A model generated the notes under the pieces. The model worked only from the letters and a program-made list of their open reading frames with translations, searched no databases and had not been told where the DNA came from. Shown piece by piece: positions 7,727 to 16,958 of a DNA stretch of 64,000 bases. The number at the start of each line of letters is the position of its first letter. Position 1 is the stretch's first letter. Position numbers and translations under genes: made by a program. The stretch comes from DASQZT01 sp963728965 (GTDB lineage: Bacteria; Acidobacteriota; Terriglobia; Bryobacterales; Bryobacteraceae), in assembly GCA_963728965.1 (NCBI GenBank), contig CAVSMH010000001.1, forward strand, positions 372,001-436,000, written 5' to 3'.

Positions 7727-8730
7727 GCACGATCTCGGTACGGGTGGACGGGTACGACCAGGTGGCCGAGGCGCGTCGCAACGCCGTCGCCATGGCCACC
7801 CGGCTCGATCTGGACGACGTCGTCATCGCCCGTGTCGCGCTGGTGGTCACGGAGGCCGCGACCAACTTGTGGAAGCACGCCGGCGGTGGTGAAATCCTGC
7901 TGGTGCCGCCCGCCTTGCACTCGGGAATCGAGATTCTGGCGCTCGACAAGGGGCCGGGTCTCGCCGATTTGGCGCGATGTTTCCAGGATGGATATTCGAC
8001 GGCGGGGAGTCCGGGCACCGGCCTGGGAGCGATCCGGCGGCTGTCGCTCGCCTGCGACGTCTTTACCGAGTCCGGCCATGGTACCGCCCTGCTGGCACGG
8101 TTCCCGTCCCGGCACCGGAACGGAGGCCCCCAGGCTGACGCCCAACCGGCCATCGGAGCGGTTTCGGTCGCCAAACAGGGAGAGTCGGTGTGCGGCGACG
8201 GCTACGCCATATATGAGCAGCCCGGGTCCACGCTGGTGCTGGTGGTGGATGGATTGGGGCATGGCGAACTTGCCTCTCAATCCGCTCTGGCCGCCATCGA
8301 GGCGTTCGGCGATGCGAATCGAGAAGGGCCGGCCGACATTATCACCCACCTGCATGGCGCGCTTCGCGCCACGCGGGGCGCCGCTGCGGCGGTCGCGCTC
8401 TTCGACCACCGAAGCCGGGAAATCCGCTTCTCCGGAATCGGCAACATCGCCGGAGTGGTATTTTCCGGAACCGAAGCCCGGCACATGACTTCGCTGCCCG
8501 GCATCGTCGGTCATGATTCCCGCCGTGTACGGGAATTCACCTATGCCTGGCCACTCCACGCGACGGCACTGCTATACTCGGATGGCATAGCTACACATTG
8601 GTCGATCCATCGCTACGAGGGGCTGTTGCTGCGCGATCCCGTCCTGGTTGCAGGCGTTCTGTACCGTGACTGGAACCGCGGCCGGGATGATGCGACCATT
8701 CTCGCTTTACGCGAGCAGGACGCGCCATGA
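7714..8730 (+). CDS. RsbT-like ATPase domain fused to PP2C/SpoIIE-type phosphatase (RsbX-like)
   Basis: 338 residues. The N-terminal ~130 form a GHKL ATPase of anti-sigma-kinase type (TEAATNLWKHAGGG, DKGPGLADL, GTGLGAIRRL). The C-terminal ~190 form a SpoIIE/RsbX-type PP2C domain with metal-binding motifs GDGY, VVDGLGHGE, LLYSDGI and DDATIL. In stressosome pathways RsbX dephosphorylates RsbS and RsbR to reset the signal; this is the natural role here. The N-box Asn is present, so the ATPase may be active. The start may be the GTG at 7714 or the GTG at 7723, the latter overlapping the rsbT stop as GTGA. Confidence 0.88.
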   Translation: MAIVSTISVRVDGYDQVAEARRNAVAMATRLDLDDVVIARVALVVTEAATNLWKHAGGGEILLVPPALHSGIEILALDKGPGLADLARCFQDGYSTAGSPGTGLGAIRRLSLACDVFTESGHGTALLARFPSRHRNGGPQADAQPAIGAVSVAKQGESVCGDGYAIYEQPGSTLVLVVDGLGHGELASQSALAAIEAFGDANREGPADIITHLHGALRATRGAAAAVALFDHRSREIRFSGIGNIAGVVFSGTEARHMTSLPGIVGHDSRRVREFTYAWPLHATALLYSDGIATHWSIHRYEGLLLRDPVLVAGVLYRDWNRGRDDATILALREQDAP

Positions 8731-10505
8731 CTACCAAGTTGCATTCCGTGATTCTCCATTCGGAGGAGGATGTAGTCGCGGTGCGACGCCAGGCGCGCGC
8801 TATTGCGGGCCTGCTGGGTTTTGATGAGAACGACCGCACCCGCATCGCTACCGCCGTTTCCGAAATTGCCCGCAACGCTTACCACTATGGTTCCGGAGGC
8901 CTCGCCGAATTCCTGGTTGACGCGGCCGAGGCAACCTACACGGTTCGCATCTCCGATTGCGGCCCGGGTATCCCCGATCTGAAGAAGATTCTGAATGGTG
9001 CCTACCGGTCCAAAACCGGCATGGGCTTGGGGTTGATCGGCGCCCGGCGGCTGATGGACGATTTTCGGGTCGAGTCCGAACCCGGCAAGGGCACCGTGGT
9101 CCACCTTTCCAAGCGGCTGCCGGAACGATCTTCCGGCCTGAAGCCGCAGCGCCTGGCCAAAATCTCCGCCGACATCGGCAAGGCCGTCCCCCACAATGTG
9201 CTGGACGAGCTCCGCGAGGAGAACCGCGAGCTTTTGCGGCTGCTGGACGAGTTGCGCGCCCGCCAGGACGAGCTGACGCGCGTCAACCTGGAGCTGGAGG
9301 ATACCAACCGCGGGGTGGTCGCGTTGTATGCCGAGCTCGACGAGAGAGCCGAGCGGCTGCGCCGCGCCGACGAGATGAAATCGCGCTTCCTCTCCCATAT
9401 GAGCCACGAGTTCCGCACGCCCCTCACTTCGATCATGGCTCTCAGCCGGCTGCTGATGGACGAGTCCGACGGCAAGCTTTCGGGGGAACAGCACAAACAG
9501 GCCATGTTCATCCGCAAGTCCGCGGAGAATCTCCTGGAGATGGTCAACGATCTGTTGGACCTGGCGCGGATCGAGGCGGGAAAATCGGTGGTGCGGCCGG
9601 TTCATTTTCAGGTTTCAAGCCTGTTCGGCGCCCTGCGCAGCGTGCTGCGCCCCTTGCAGGTGAACGGCGACATCGAACTCGTCTTCGAAGATCCGGTCGG
9701 CATCCCACCCCTGTTCACGGACGAGGCCAAGCTGGCGCAGATCCTGCGGAACTTCATTTCCAATGCGTTGAAATTCACCGAGCGCGGCGAGGTCCGCGTC
9801 TCGGCGCACCTCGGCCAGGGGGGAGAATCCGCCATTTTCGCCGTGTCCGATACCGGCATCGGCATCGAACCCAAGCACCTGGAATTGATCTTCCAGGAAT
9901 TCCAACAGATCGAAACCCCCATCCAGGCGCGGTTTCGCGGCACCGGATTGGGGCTTCCGCTCAGCAAGGGGCTGGCGGAACTGCTGGGCGGCCGGGTGCG
10001 CGTGGAGAGCACCGTCGGGCACGGATCCGTTTTCACCGCGGAGATTCCGGTGGTCTTCGCCGGAGCCGATCTGGCAACTGCCCCTGCCAGCGGCTGCGAT
10101 CTCCTGGTGGTCGATGACGAAGAGGTGTCGCGCTATCTCATCCGCCAGGCGCTCGGTACGCCTGCGGGACTGGCGGAGGCGGAGAATGGTGTTTCGGGCC
10201 TCGATGCCGCCAGGCGGCTTAACCCGCGGGCTGTTCTGCTCGACATCCGCATGCCGGGAATGAGCGGGCTCGACGTCCTGAAGGAACTCAAAGCCGACCC
10301 CGGCACCCGCGACATTCCCGTGGTGATTATGACGTCGAAAGCGCTGACGAAGGACGAACACGATTACCTGAGATCCCAGGCGGTGGCCATTCTGTCCAAG
10401 GAAGTTCTCTCGAATTCGGATGCCGGCCTTCGGATCCGGGCAGCGCTCGAAGAAAAATCGGCCGGTAAGCCGGCAGACACAACCGCTGCTGCATTTGGCA
10501 GCTAG
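8727..10505 (+). CDS. RsbT-like ATPase fused to histidine kinase and receiver domain
   Basis: 592 residues with four modules. Residues 1-130 are an RsbT-type ATPase (SEIARNAYHYGSGG, DCGPGIPD, GMGLGLIGARRL). Residues 150-215 are a Glu/Arg-rich coiled coil. HisKA (His227 in SHEFRTPL) plus a second HATPase (FISNALKFTERGEV, DTGIGI, GTGLGLPLSK) run to about 445. A receiver with phospho-acceptor Asp506 (LLDIRMPG) ends the chain. The ATGA overlap with the previous gene indicates coupling. Having a stressosome-type switch kinase and a classical histidine kinase in one chain suggests it passes the RsbT-level signal to phosphorelay output. No DNA-binding domain is present. Confidence 0.9.
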   Translation: MTTKLHSVILHSEEDVVAVRRQARAIAGLLGFDENDRTRIATAVSEIARNAYHYGSGGLAEFLVDAAEATYTVRISDCGPGIPDLKKILNGAYRSKTGMGLGLIGARRLMDDFRVESEPGKGTVVHLSKRLPERSSGLKPQRLAKISADIGKAVPHNVLDELREENRELLRLLDELRARQDELTRVNLELEDTNRGVVALYAELDERAERLRRADEMKSRFLSHMSHEFRTPLTSIMALSRLLMDESDGKLSGEQHKQAMFIRKSAENLLEMVNDLLDLARIEAGKSVVRPVHFQVSSLFGALRSVLRPLQVNGDIELVFEDPVGIPPLFTDEAKLAQILRNFISNALKFTERGEVRVSAHLGQGGESAIFAVSDTGIGIEPKHLELIFQEFQQIETPIQARFRGTGLGLPLSKGLAELLGGRVRVESTVGHGSVFTAEIPVVFAGADLATAPASGCDLLVVDDEEVSRYLIRQALGTPAGLAEAENGVSGLDAARRLNPRAVLLDIRMPGMSGLDVLKELKADPGTRDIPVVIMTSKALTKDEHDYLRSQAVAILSKEVLSNSDAGLRIRAALEEKSAGKPADTTAAAFGS

Positions 10506-10524
10506 AGCTGAGAAAGCTGAGCCT

Positions 10525-12387
10525 ATGAGAGCCGCGTCTCGCCCCACTATTCTTAATGTTGACGATAACGACATTTGCCGGTACGCGGTAACGCGCGTTC
10601 TGGAGCGGCACAACTTCAGCGTCAGGGAAGCCGGCTCCGGCACGGAAGCCCTGCGCATGGCTGCCGAGGAACTGCCGGATCTCGTGCTGCTGGATATCAA
10701 TCTGCCGGACATCAACGGCTTCGAAGTGTGCCGGCGTCTGAAATCGGCGGTGGCCACTTCGCAGATTCCGGTGCTGCACATCACCGCTTCCTACCCCAAC
10801 GGGTCGGACCGCGCGCGGGGGCTGGACGCGGGGGCCGACAGCTACCTGGTGGAACCGGTGGAGCCGGACGTGCTCCTGGCGACCATCAATTCGATCCTGC
10901 GCGCCCGCCGCGCCGAAGAGGCCGCGCGCGCCATGGCCCGGGAATGGCAGGCCACCTTCGACTGCATCAGCGACGGGGTGGCGCTGGTGGATGCCGAGGG
11001 GCGGATCCAGCAATGTAACGACAGCCTGGCGCGCATCGCCGTGCGCGCGCGCAGCGAAATTCTGGGGTCGTTCTGCCAGCAGCTCTTCGGCGACATCCCC
11101 GCCGACGATCACTTGTTCGTCCGCGCCTCGGAAACCCGGCGGCGCGAGACGATGGAGATCGAACACAACGCCCGGCAGCTCGTCCTCACCGTCGATCCCC
11201 GGCTGGATGCGGACGGCCGCATGAACGGAGCCGTGCTCATCGCCCGCGACATGACCGAGCAGCGGCAACTGGAAGAGCAGTTCCGGGAGAGCCAGAAGCT
11301 CGAAACCGTGGGCACGCTCGCCGCCGGAGTGGCGCACGATTTCAATAACCTGCTGACCAGCATCATGGGCAACGCCAGCCTGGTCGTGAGCGATCTGCCG
11401 CCCGATTCCCCGCACCACGACAAGCTCAACGACGTGGTGAATGCCGGCGAGCGGGCCGCCGACCTCACCCGCCAGTTGCTGGCGTATTCCGGCAAAGGCC
11501 GCCACCACATGCAAAAGGTGGATCTGTCGGCGCTGATTCGTAATGTTCAGCATTTGATTGAGGCGTCGGTTCCCAAGAAGATCGACCTGAAGTTCCGCCT
11601 GGCGTCCCGCCTGCCGTGGATCAATGCCGATCCCAACCAGGTACAGCAGATCATCGTGAACCTGGTCAGCAACGCCACCGAAGCCATCGAGGATGCCAGC
11701 GGCGCCATCGAGTTACGCACCGGAATGGACGGCGACGCGTCGATCTACCTGGAAGTGTGCGATACCGGCTGCGGGATGGCTCCCGAAGTGAAGGCCCGCA
11801 TGTTCGATCCGTTCTTCACCACCAAATTCACCGGCCGCGGACTGGGCTTGGCGGCGGTGGCCGGCATTGTCCGCGGCCACAACGCGACCATCCAGGTCAA
11901 CAGCGCCCTGGGCCAGGGATCCACATTGCGCATCTCCTTCCCCGCCGCCGACGAAGTGGCCAGGCCGCTCCCCGCGCGCGCCGTTTCGGGCGCCACCGTG
12001 CTTGTCGTGGATGACGAAGAGATGGTGCGCCGCATTGCCCAGGCGTCGCTCGAAGTGCGCGGCTACCGGGTGCTGCTGGCGGCCAACGGCCGGGAGGCCA
12101 TTGAAATGGCGCGCCGCCACCCCGAAATCGGCCTGGTACTCCTGGATCTCACCATGCCCGTCATGGGCGGTGAGGAGGCCATCGACCAGATTGTCGCCTC
12201 CAACCCCAATATCCAGGTGATCGTTTCGACCGGCTATGACCATCGCCAGGCCCTGGCCAAGTTCAAACAGAAGCGGGTCAGCGGATACTTGCAGAAACCG
12301 TACACCTCGCGGCAACTGGCCGAGCGCGTGCGCGAGTTGCTGCCCCGCGGGCCTGCGGACATTTCGGCCGTCCCTCCCGCATCCTGA
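10525..12387 (+). CDS. Hybrid signalling protein REC-PAS-histidine kinase-REC
   Basis: 620 residues from the chosen ATG. An N-terminal receiver (about 5-125, Asp57 in LLDINLPD) is followed by a PAS domain (about 135-245). HisKA has His271 in VAHDFNNLLTSI (NtrB-like class), then HATPase (VSNATEAIED, DTGCGM, GRGLGLAAV). A C-terminal receiver (LVVDDEEMVRR, LLDLTMPVMGG) completes it. It lacks membrane segments and a DNA-binding output, so it should act as a cytoplasmic relay, plausibly taking phosphate from the preceding kinase-receiver protein. The ATG at 10525 was chosen because the receiver begins directly after it; the frame is open further upstream without similarity. Confidence 0.88.
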   Translation: MRAASRPTILNVDDNDICRYAVTRVLERHNFSVREAGSGTEALRMAAEELPDLVLLDINLPDINGFEVCRRLKSAVATSQIPVLHITASYPNGSDRARGLDAGADSYLVEPVEPDVLLATINSILRARRAEEAARAMAREWQATFDCISDGVALVDAEGRIQQCNDSLARIAVRARSEILGSFCQQLFGDIPADDHLFVRASETRRRETMEIEHNARQLVLTVDPRLDADGRMNGAVLIARDMTEQRQLEEQFRESQKLETVGTLAAGVAHDFNNLLTSIMGNASLVVSDLPPDSPHHDKLNDVVNAGERAADLTRQLLAYSGKGRHHMQKVDLSALIRNVQHLIEASVPKKIDLKFRLASRLPWINADPNQVQQIIVNLVSNATEAIEDASGAIELRTGMDGDASIYLEVCDTGCGMAPEVKARMFDPFFTTKFTGRGLGLAAVAGIVRGHNATIQVNSALGQGSTLRISFPAADEVARPLPARAVSGATVLVVDDEEMVRRIAQASLEVRGYRVLLAANGREAIEMARRHPEIGLVLLDLTMPVMGGEEAIDQIVASNPNIQVIVSTGYDHRQALAKFKQKRVSGYLQKPYTSRQLAERVRELLPRGPADISAVPPAS

Positions 12388-12464
12388 CACTACCCGCCTG
12401 GCTGTTGCCCCAAAGGTGCCGCCGCGCCTCTTGCCATTTGGCGAACAAAAGGCGAAAATAAGGA

Positions 12465-13424
12465 ATGGCACTCGTTGGCATCGCTCGTCTGGCGGCCGAA
12501 AGCGAACTGCTGGAGGCCAAACGCTCGGTGCAGTATTTCGAGATCGCTGCCCGCAGCATTCTCAACCGCACCAAGCCCCACATGCCGTTCCAGTGGACCA
12601 TCAATCCGTACCGCGGCTGTGAGTTCGGCTGCAAATACTGCTATGCGCGCTACACCCACGAGTTCATGGAAATGGCGCCGGCGGAATTCGAGGACCGGAT
12701 TTACGCCAAATCGGCTTCGGCCCACCTCTTGCGTCAAGAACTGCGGCATATCGATCGCAGCCAGCGCATCGCCATCGGTACGGCCACCGATCCGTATCAG
12801 CCCGCCGAGCGGCGGTTCGGGCGAACCCGGGCGATTCTCGAGGTGTTCGCGCAGGACCGCGGGTGGCATGTGGGGATCGTCACCAAGTCGGACCTGGTGC
12901 TGCGCGACCTGGACCTGTTGCGCGAAATCTCCCGTGCCAATGTGCTGACCGTGAGCCTCACCATCACCACGCTCAACTCCAAGCTGGCGCGCCTGCTGGA
13001 GCCGCGTGCGCCGCGGCCCGACCTCCGCCTGGAGACCGTGCGCCGCCTGTGCGAGGCCGGCGTCGCGGTGGGCGTGATGCCGAATCCCATCATGCCAGGG
13101 CTCACCGATGGCGAACGGCAGTTGGACCGGCTGGCAAAGGCCGCGCGCGATGCCGGCGCGCTGTCTTTCGGCGGCGGACCGCTGTTTCTGATGCCTTCGG
13201 CGCAGGCGGTGTTCTTTCCGTTTCTCGAGCGGGAGTTTCCGCAACTGGCGCCGCGCTACCGCAAGCTCTTCGAGAAGAGCGGCTATCTGGGGCGGGACTA
13301 CAAGAAAATCCTCGGCGAGCGCGTGCAGCGGATTCGCGATCGCTACGGGCTGGCTTCCGGCCCCATCGAGTACCGTCCGGAAGTCTGGATCGAAGAGCAG
13401 GGGGAACTGTTTCCGCTACAGTGA
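12465..13424 (+). CDS. SPL-family radical SAM protein
   Basis: 319 residues. The radical SAM motif CEFGCKYC (C-x3-C-x2-C) is at about residues 50-57, after the conserved INPYRGC. GTATDPYQPAERR and VGVMPNPIMPGLTD are typical of the spore-photoproduct-lyase-like family of non-sporulating bacteria (Rv2578c-type). The C-terminus lacks further cysteine clusters. The reaction is unknown for this subfamily; DNA repair is often assumed by name only. It lies 4 bases before queA, so the two may share a transcript. Confidence 0.85.
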   Translation: MALVGIARLAAESELLEAKRSVQYFEIAARSILNRTKPHMPFQWTINPYRGCEFGCKYCYARYTHEFMEMAPAEFEDRIYAKSASAHLLRQELRHIDRSQRIAIGTATDPYQPAERRFGRTRAILEVFAQDRGWHVGIVTKSDLVLRDLDLLREISRANVLTVSLTITTLNSKLARLLEPRAPRPDLRLETVRRLCEAGVAVGVMPNPIMPGLTDGERQLDRLAKAARDAGALSFGGGPLFLMPSAQAVFFPFLEREFPQLAPRYRKLFEKSGYLGRDYKKILGERVQRIRDRYGLASGPIEYRPEVWIEEQGELFPLQ

Positions 13425-13428
13425 AGGC

Positions 13429-14487
13429 GTGGATCTGGCTGCCTTCGACTACCACCTGCCCGAAGAGCTCATCGCCCAGGAACCGCTGGCGGAGCGCGCC
13501 GCGTCGCGCATGCTGGTGCTCGACCGCCGGCAAGGCTGCTGGGAGGACCGCACCTTTCGCGAGTTCCCGGAGTTCCTGCAGCCGGGCGATTGCCTGGTCC
13601 TGAACGACTCGCGCGTGTTTCCCGCCCGCCTGTTCGGCGAGCGCGCGGGAGTGCGTTCTCTGCCCATCGGCAAACACAATCCGAAGCGGCGCGAATACCT
13701 CAGCGGCCGCGTGGAAGTGTTCCTGCTCCATCCGGCGAGCCCCGATGGCCGGGAATGGCAGGCGCTCGTCAGGCCGGGCCGCAAAATGCGCCTCCGCGAG
13801 CGGATCCGCTTCGAAGACGGGCTCGAAGGCGAGATCGTGGCGCGCGGCGAACTGGGCGAACGCACCATCCGTTTCTCCGCGGCGGACGATCTGTTCGCCC
13901 GGTTCGAAAAGATCGGTCACGTGCCGCTGCCGCCCTACATCAAGCGTGCCGACGAGCCGGCCGACCGGGAACGCTACCAGACCGTATTCGCGCGCGAACA
14001 GGGCTCGGTGGCCGCGCCGACCGCGGGGTTGCACTTCACCCGCGAGGTGCTCGACCGGTGCCGCGCGCGCGGAGCGGAGGTGGCCTGCGTGACCCTGCAC
14101 GTCGGCCTGGGGACCTTTCAGCCGCTGCACGCCGGGCGCATCGAGGACGCCCGGCTGCACGCCGAGCGCTACCTGGTTCGCGAAGACCAGGCGGCGCGCA
14201 TCCGCGCGGCCAAACGCGTGGTCGCCGTGGGCACCACCAGCGTGCGCACCATCGAGAGCGCCTGGCAGTCGGGAAGTCTCGCGGGAAATACCGACATCTT
14301 TATTTATCCGGGCTTCGAGTTCCGCGCCACCGGGGCGATGCTGACCAACTTCCACCTGCCGCGCAGCAGCCTGCTGCTGCTGGTGTGCGCGTTCGCGGGG
14401 ACCGAGCTGGCCCTGGCGGCCTACCACCACGCGGTGGAAACGCGCTACCGCTTCTATTCGTACGGCGACTGTATGTTAATTTTGTGA
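13429..14487 (+). CDS. queA: S-adenosylmethionine:tRNA ribosyltransferase-isomerase
   Basis: 352 residues. The N-terminus FDYHLPEELIAQEPLAERAASRMLVLDR and later segments (NDSRVFPARLFG, PTAGLHFT, HVGLGTFQPL, GTTSVRTIES, TNFHLPRSSLLLLVCAF) are diagnostic of QueA. It transfers ribose from SAM to preQ1-modified tRNA to make epoxyqueuosine. An insertion (about residues 80-105, IGKHNPKRREYLSGR) is slightly longer than in E. coli. The GTG start follows the upstream stop by four bases. The stop overlaps the convergent ilvD stop by 12 bases. Confidence 0.96.
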   Translation: MDLAAFDYHLPEELIAQEPLAERAASRMLVLDRRQGCWEDRTFREFPEFLQPGDCLVLNDSRVFPARLFGERAGVRSLPIGKHNPKRREYLSGRVEVFLLHPASPDGREWQALVRPGRKMRLRERIRFEDGLEGEIVARGELGERTIRFSAADDLFARFEKIGHVPLPPYIKRADEPADRERYQTVFAREQGSVAAPTAGLHFTREVLDRCRARGAEVACVTLHVGLGTFQPLHAGRIEDARLHAERYLVREDQAARIRAAKRVVAVGTTSVRTIESAWQSGSLAGNTDIFIYPGFEFRATGAMLTNFHLPRSSLLLLVCAFAGTELALAAYHHAVETRYRFYSYGDCMLIL

Positions 14488-16173
14488 GGGCCGCGTGATG
14501 GCGCCCTCGGAGGCCGAGGAAACCAGCGCGCTGTACTTGGCGAACACGCCGGACCGGTAACGCGCGGCAGGCTGTTTCCACGCCGCCAGACGGCGCTTCA
14601 CTTCTTCCGCCGGAACTTCCAGGTCGAGCACCCCGCGGTTGGCGTCTACCGTGATCATGTCGCCTTCGTGGACCGCGGCGATGGGTCCGCCGTTGAACGC
14701 TTCCGGAGCCACGTGCGCGATCATGAAGCCGTGGGTAGCGCCGCTGAACCGGCCATCGGTCACCAGGGCCACAGTGTCGGAGAGCCCCGCGCCGACAATC
14801 GCTCCGGTCACGCCCAGCATCTCGCGCATCCCGGGACCGCCCCGCGGACCCTCGTAGCGGATCAACACCACGTCGCCCGCCCGGATGGCGCCCTCGGTGA
14901 CGGCGTGCATGGCGTCTTCCTCGCGCTCGAAAACCCGCGCCGGCCCGCGGTGCACATTCTTCTCGTGACCGGCCAGCTTGATGACACACCCCTCCGGCGC
15001 CAGGCTGCCCCGCAAAATGGCGATTCCGCCGCGCGGCTTCAACGGCTTGTCGAGCGCGTGAATCACCTCCTGTCCGGCGCTTTCCTTCGCCTCGGCGGCC
15101 TCTTCGGCGAAGGTGCGGCCGGTAATGGTGATCGCCGAGCCGTCCACATAGCCGCCGTCCACCAGGCGCTTGGCGATCACCGGGATGCCGCCGGCCTTGT
15201 CCACGTCGGCAGCCATGAACCGGCCCGCGGGCTTGATATCGACCAGCACCGGCGTACGGGCCGAAATCCCGTCGAAATCGTCGATGGAGAGCGGCACTTC
15301 GGCTTCGCGCGCCATGGCCAGCAGGTGCAGCACCGCGTTGGTCGAGCCGGCCGTGGCGGCAACCCCGGCAATGGCATTGTCGAACGCCTTGCGCGTGCAG
15401 ATATCGCGGGCGCGGCGTTCGTTCTTCACGGCGTCCATAATGATGCGGCCGCAGCGGACGGCCACGTCGTCTTTCCGCGGATCCACCTGCGGCACCGCCG
15501 CCGTACCCATGGGCGCCAGGCCGATCAATTCCATCACGGTGGCCATGGTGTTGGCGGTGAACTGCCCGCCGCAGGCGCCCGCCCCCGGGCAGGCATGGTC
15601 TTCGATGTCGCGCAGTTCGGCGTCGTCGATGCGGCCGCGCGCGTGCGCGCCGACCGCTTCAAACACGTCCTGGATGGTGATGTCGTGCCCGTTGTGTTGG
15701 CCCGGCAGGATCGTGCCGCCATACAGAATCACCCCGGGAATGTTGAGGCGGAGCAGCGCCATCGCCGCGCCCGGTATGGTCTTGTCGCAGGCCACCAGCG
15801 CCACCACGCCGTCGAACATGTGGCCGCGCACCAGCAGCTCGATCGAATCGGCGATGATTTCGCGGCTGACCAGCGACGTCTTCATGCCTTCCGTGCCCAT
15901 GGTCACGCCATCGGAAATGGCGATCGTGTTGAACTCCATCGGCGTCCCGCCGGCGGCGCGGATGCCTTCTTTCACCTTCACGGCAAGCGCGCGCAGGTTG
16001 TAATTACAGGGCATGGTTTCGATCCAGGTGTTGGCGACCCCGATGATCGGCTTGGCGAGATCCTCGTCGGTGAAGCCGATGGCCTTCAACATGGCGCGTG
16101 CCGGGGCGCGATCCCGTCCCTGGGTGATGGTATGGCTTTGCAGTTTCATGGCGGAAGTACCAGTGTAATCCAT
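14476..16173 (-). CDS. ilvD: Dihydroxy-acid dehydratase
   Basis: 565 residues, normal length. Converts 2,3-dihydroxy-isovalerate and -methylvalerate to 2-oxo acids in branched-chain amino acid synthesis. Fe-S ligands are seen in ACDKTIPGA and GACGGQFTANTM; KLAGHEKNVHRGPARVFEREEDAM and DGRFSGATHGFMIAHVAPEA are the C-terminal family signatures. GGCGGA lies before the ATG at 16173; a second ATG eight codons in (MKLQSH) is an alternative. It sits 62 bases downstream of the PP2C gene on the same strand and converges on queA. Confidence 0.96.
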   Translation of the reverse strand: MDYTGTSAMKLQSHTITQGRDRAPARAMLKAIGFTDEDLAKPIIGVANTWIETMPCNYNLRALAVKVKEGIRAAGGTPMEFNTIAISDGVTMGTEGMKTSLVSREIIADSIELLVRGHMFDGVVALVACDKTIPGAAMALLRLNIPGVILYGGTILPGQHNGHDITIQDVFEAVGAHARGRIDDAELRDIEDHACPGAGACGGQFTANTMATVMELIGLAPMGTAAVPQVDPRKDDVAVRCGRIIMDAVKNERRARDICTRKAFDNAIAGVAATAGSTNAVLHLLAMAREAEVPLSIDDFDGISARTPVLVDIKPAGRFMAADVDKAGGIPVIAKRLVDGGYVDGSAITITGRTFAEEAAEAKESAGQEVIHALDKPLKPRGGIAILRGSLAPEGCVIKLAGHEKNVHRGPARVFEREEDAMHAVTEGAIRAGDVVLIRYEGPRGGPGMREMLGVTGAIVGAGLSDTVALVTDGRFSGATHGFMIAHVAPEAFNGGPIAAVHEGDMITVDANRGVLDLEVPAEEVKRRLAAWKQPAARYRSGVFAKYSALVSSASEGAITRPSQN

Positions 16174-16235
16174 CGGGATTCCGCCGCCCGATGTTTTGCA
16201 CCGTGCCGTCCGGCGCCGGCAACCGCCGGGCGGGG

Positions 16236-16958
16236 CTATCCGCGCTTTCTCACCAGCAGGCAGGTCACGTTGTCAGGCCCGCCCGCCTGCTTGGCGGCTT
16301 CCACCAGGCGGCGGCAGCTATCCTCGAGCGTCGCGCCGTCGGTACTGCCGCGCAGGATGTGCTCCATCTTTCCGGCGTCCACCACGCCATGCAGCCCGTC
16401 GCTGCAAATCAGCACCATCGAGCCGTCGTGCAGCCGCACCGAGTAGTAGTTCACGGTGAGCGGCGTGCTGGCGCCGATCGCCATGGTCAGGACATGTCGC
16501 ATGGGGTGGTTGCGCAGGCTTTCCTCGTCGAGCCCCAGGGGACGGCCGACTTCGTTCACCCAGGTTTGATCTTCGGTGATCGCGCGGAAGCCCTCCTCAT
16601 CCAGCAGGTAGGCCCGGCTGTCCCCCACGCTGGCGATCGACAAGCCATCGTCCAGCTCGAGTGCCGCCACCAGGGTGGTGCCCATCCCTTCCAGGCTGGG
16701 GTCGCTGTTGGAGGCTTCCCGCACCCGCCGGTTCGCTTCCTCTACCGCCGAAAGCAGAACCTGGGAATCGCGCCGCCGCGCCAGCAACACCATCTCCGCC
16801 ACCGTGTCCACGGCAAGCCGCGAGGCGCATTCGCCGGCCTTGGCGCCGCCCATGCCGTCGGCCAAAACGTATAAGCCCAGCTCCGGTTCAATCAGACAGT
16901 AGTCTTCATTGTTCGACCTGACGCAGCCCTTGTCCGACAGTGCGGAGGCTTCCAACAT
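16236..16958 (-). CDS. PP2C-family serine/threonine protein phosphatase (Stp/PrpC-like)
   Basis: 240 residues from the chosen start, the usual length for bacterial Stp/PrpC phosphatases. Motifs in order: SDKGCVRSNNEDY, LADGMGGAKAGECAS, GMGTTLVAAL, ASVGDSRAYLL, CSDGLHGVVD and GGPDNVTCLLV; these supply the metal-binding aspartates. It would remove phosphate from Ser/Thr residues placed by Hanks-type kinases, none of which is encoded nearby. The ATG at 16958 has AAGGAG 11 bases upstream and begins right at the catalytic domain; the frame stays open to 17084. Confidence 0.9.
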   Translation of the reverse strand: MLEASALSDKGCVRSNNEDYCLIEPELGLYVLADGMGGAKAGECASRLAVDTVAEMVLLARRRDSQVLLSAVEEANRRVREASNSDPSLEGMGTTLVAALELDDGLSIASVGDSRAYLLDEEGFRAITEDQTWVNEVGRPLGLDEESLRNHPMRHVLTMAIGASTPLTVNYYSVRLHDGSMVLICSDGLHGVVDAGKMEHILRGSTDGATLEDSCRRLVEAAKQAGGPDNVTCLLVRKRG

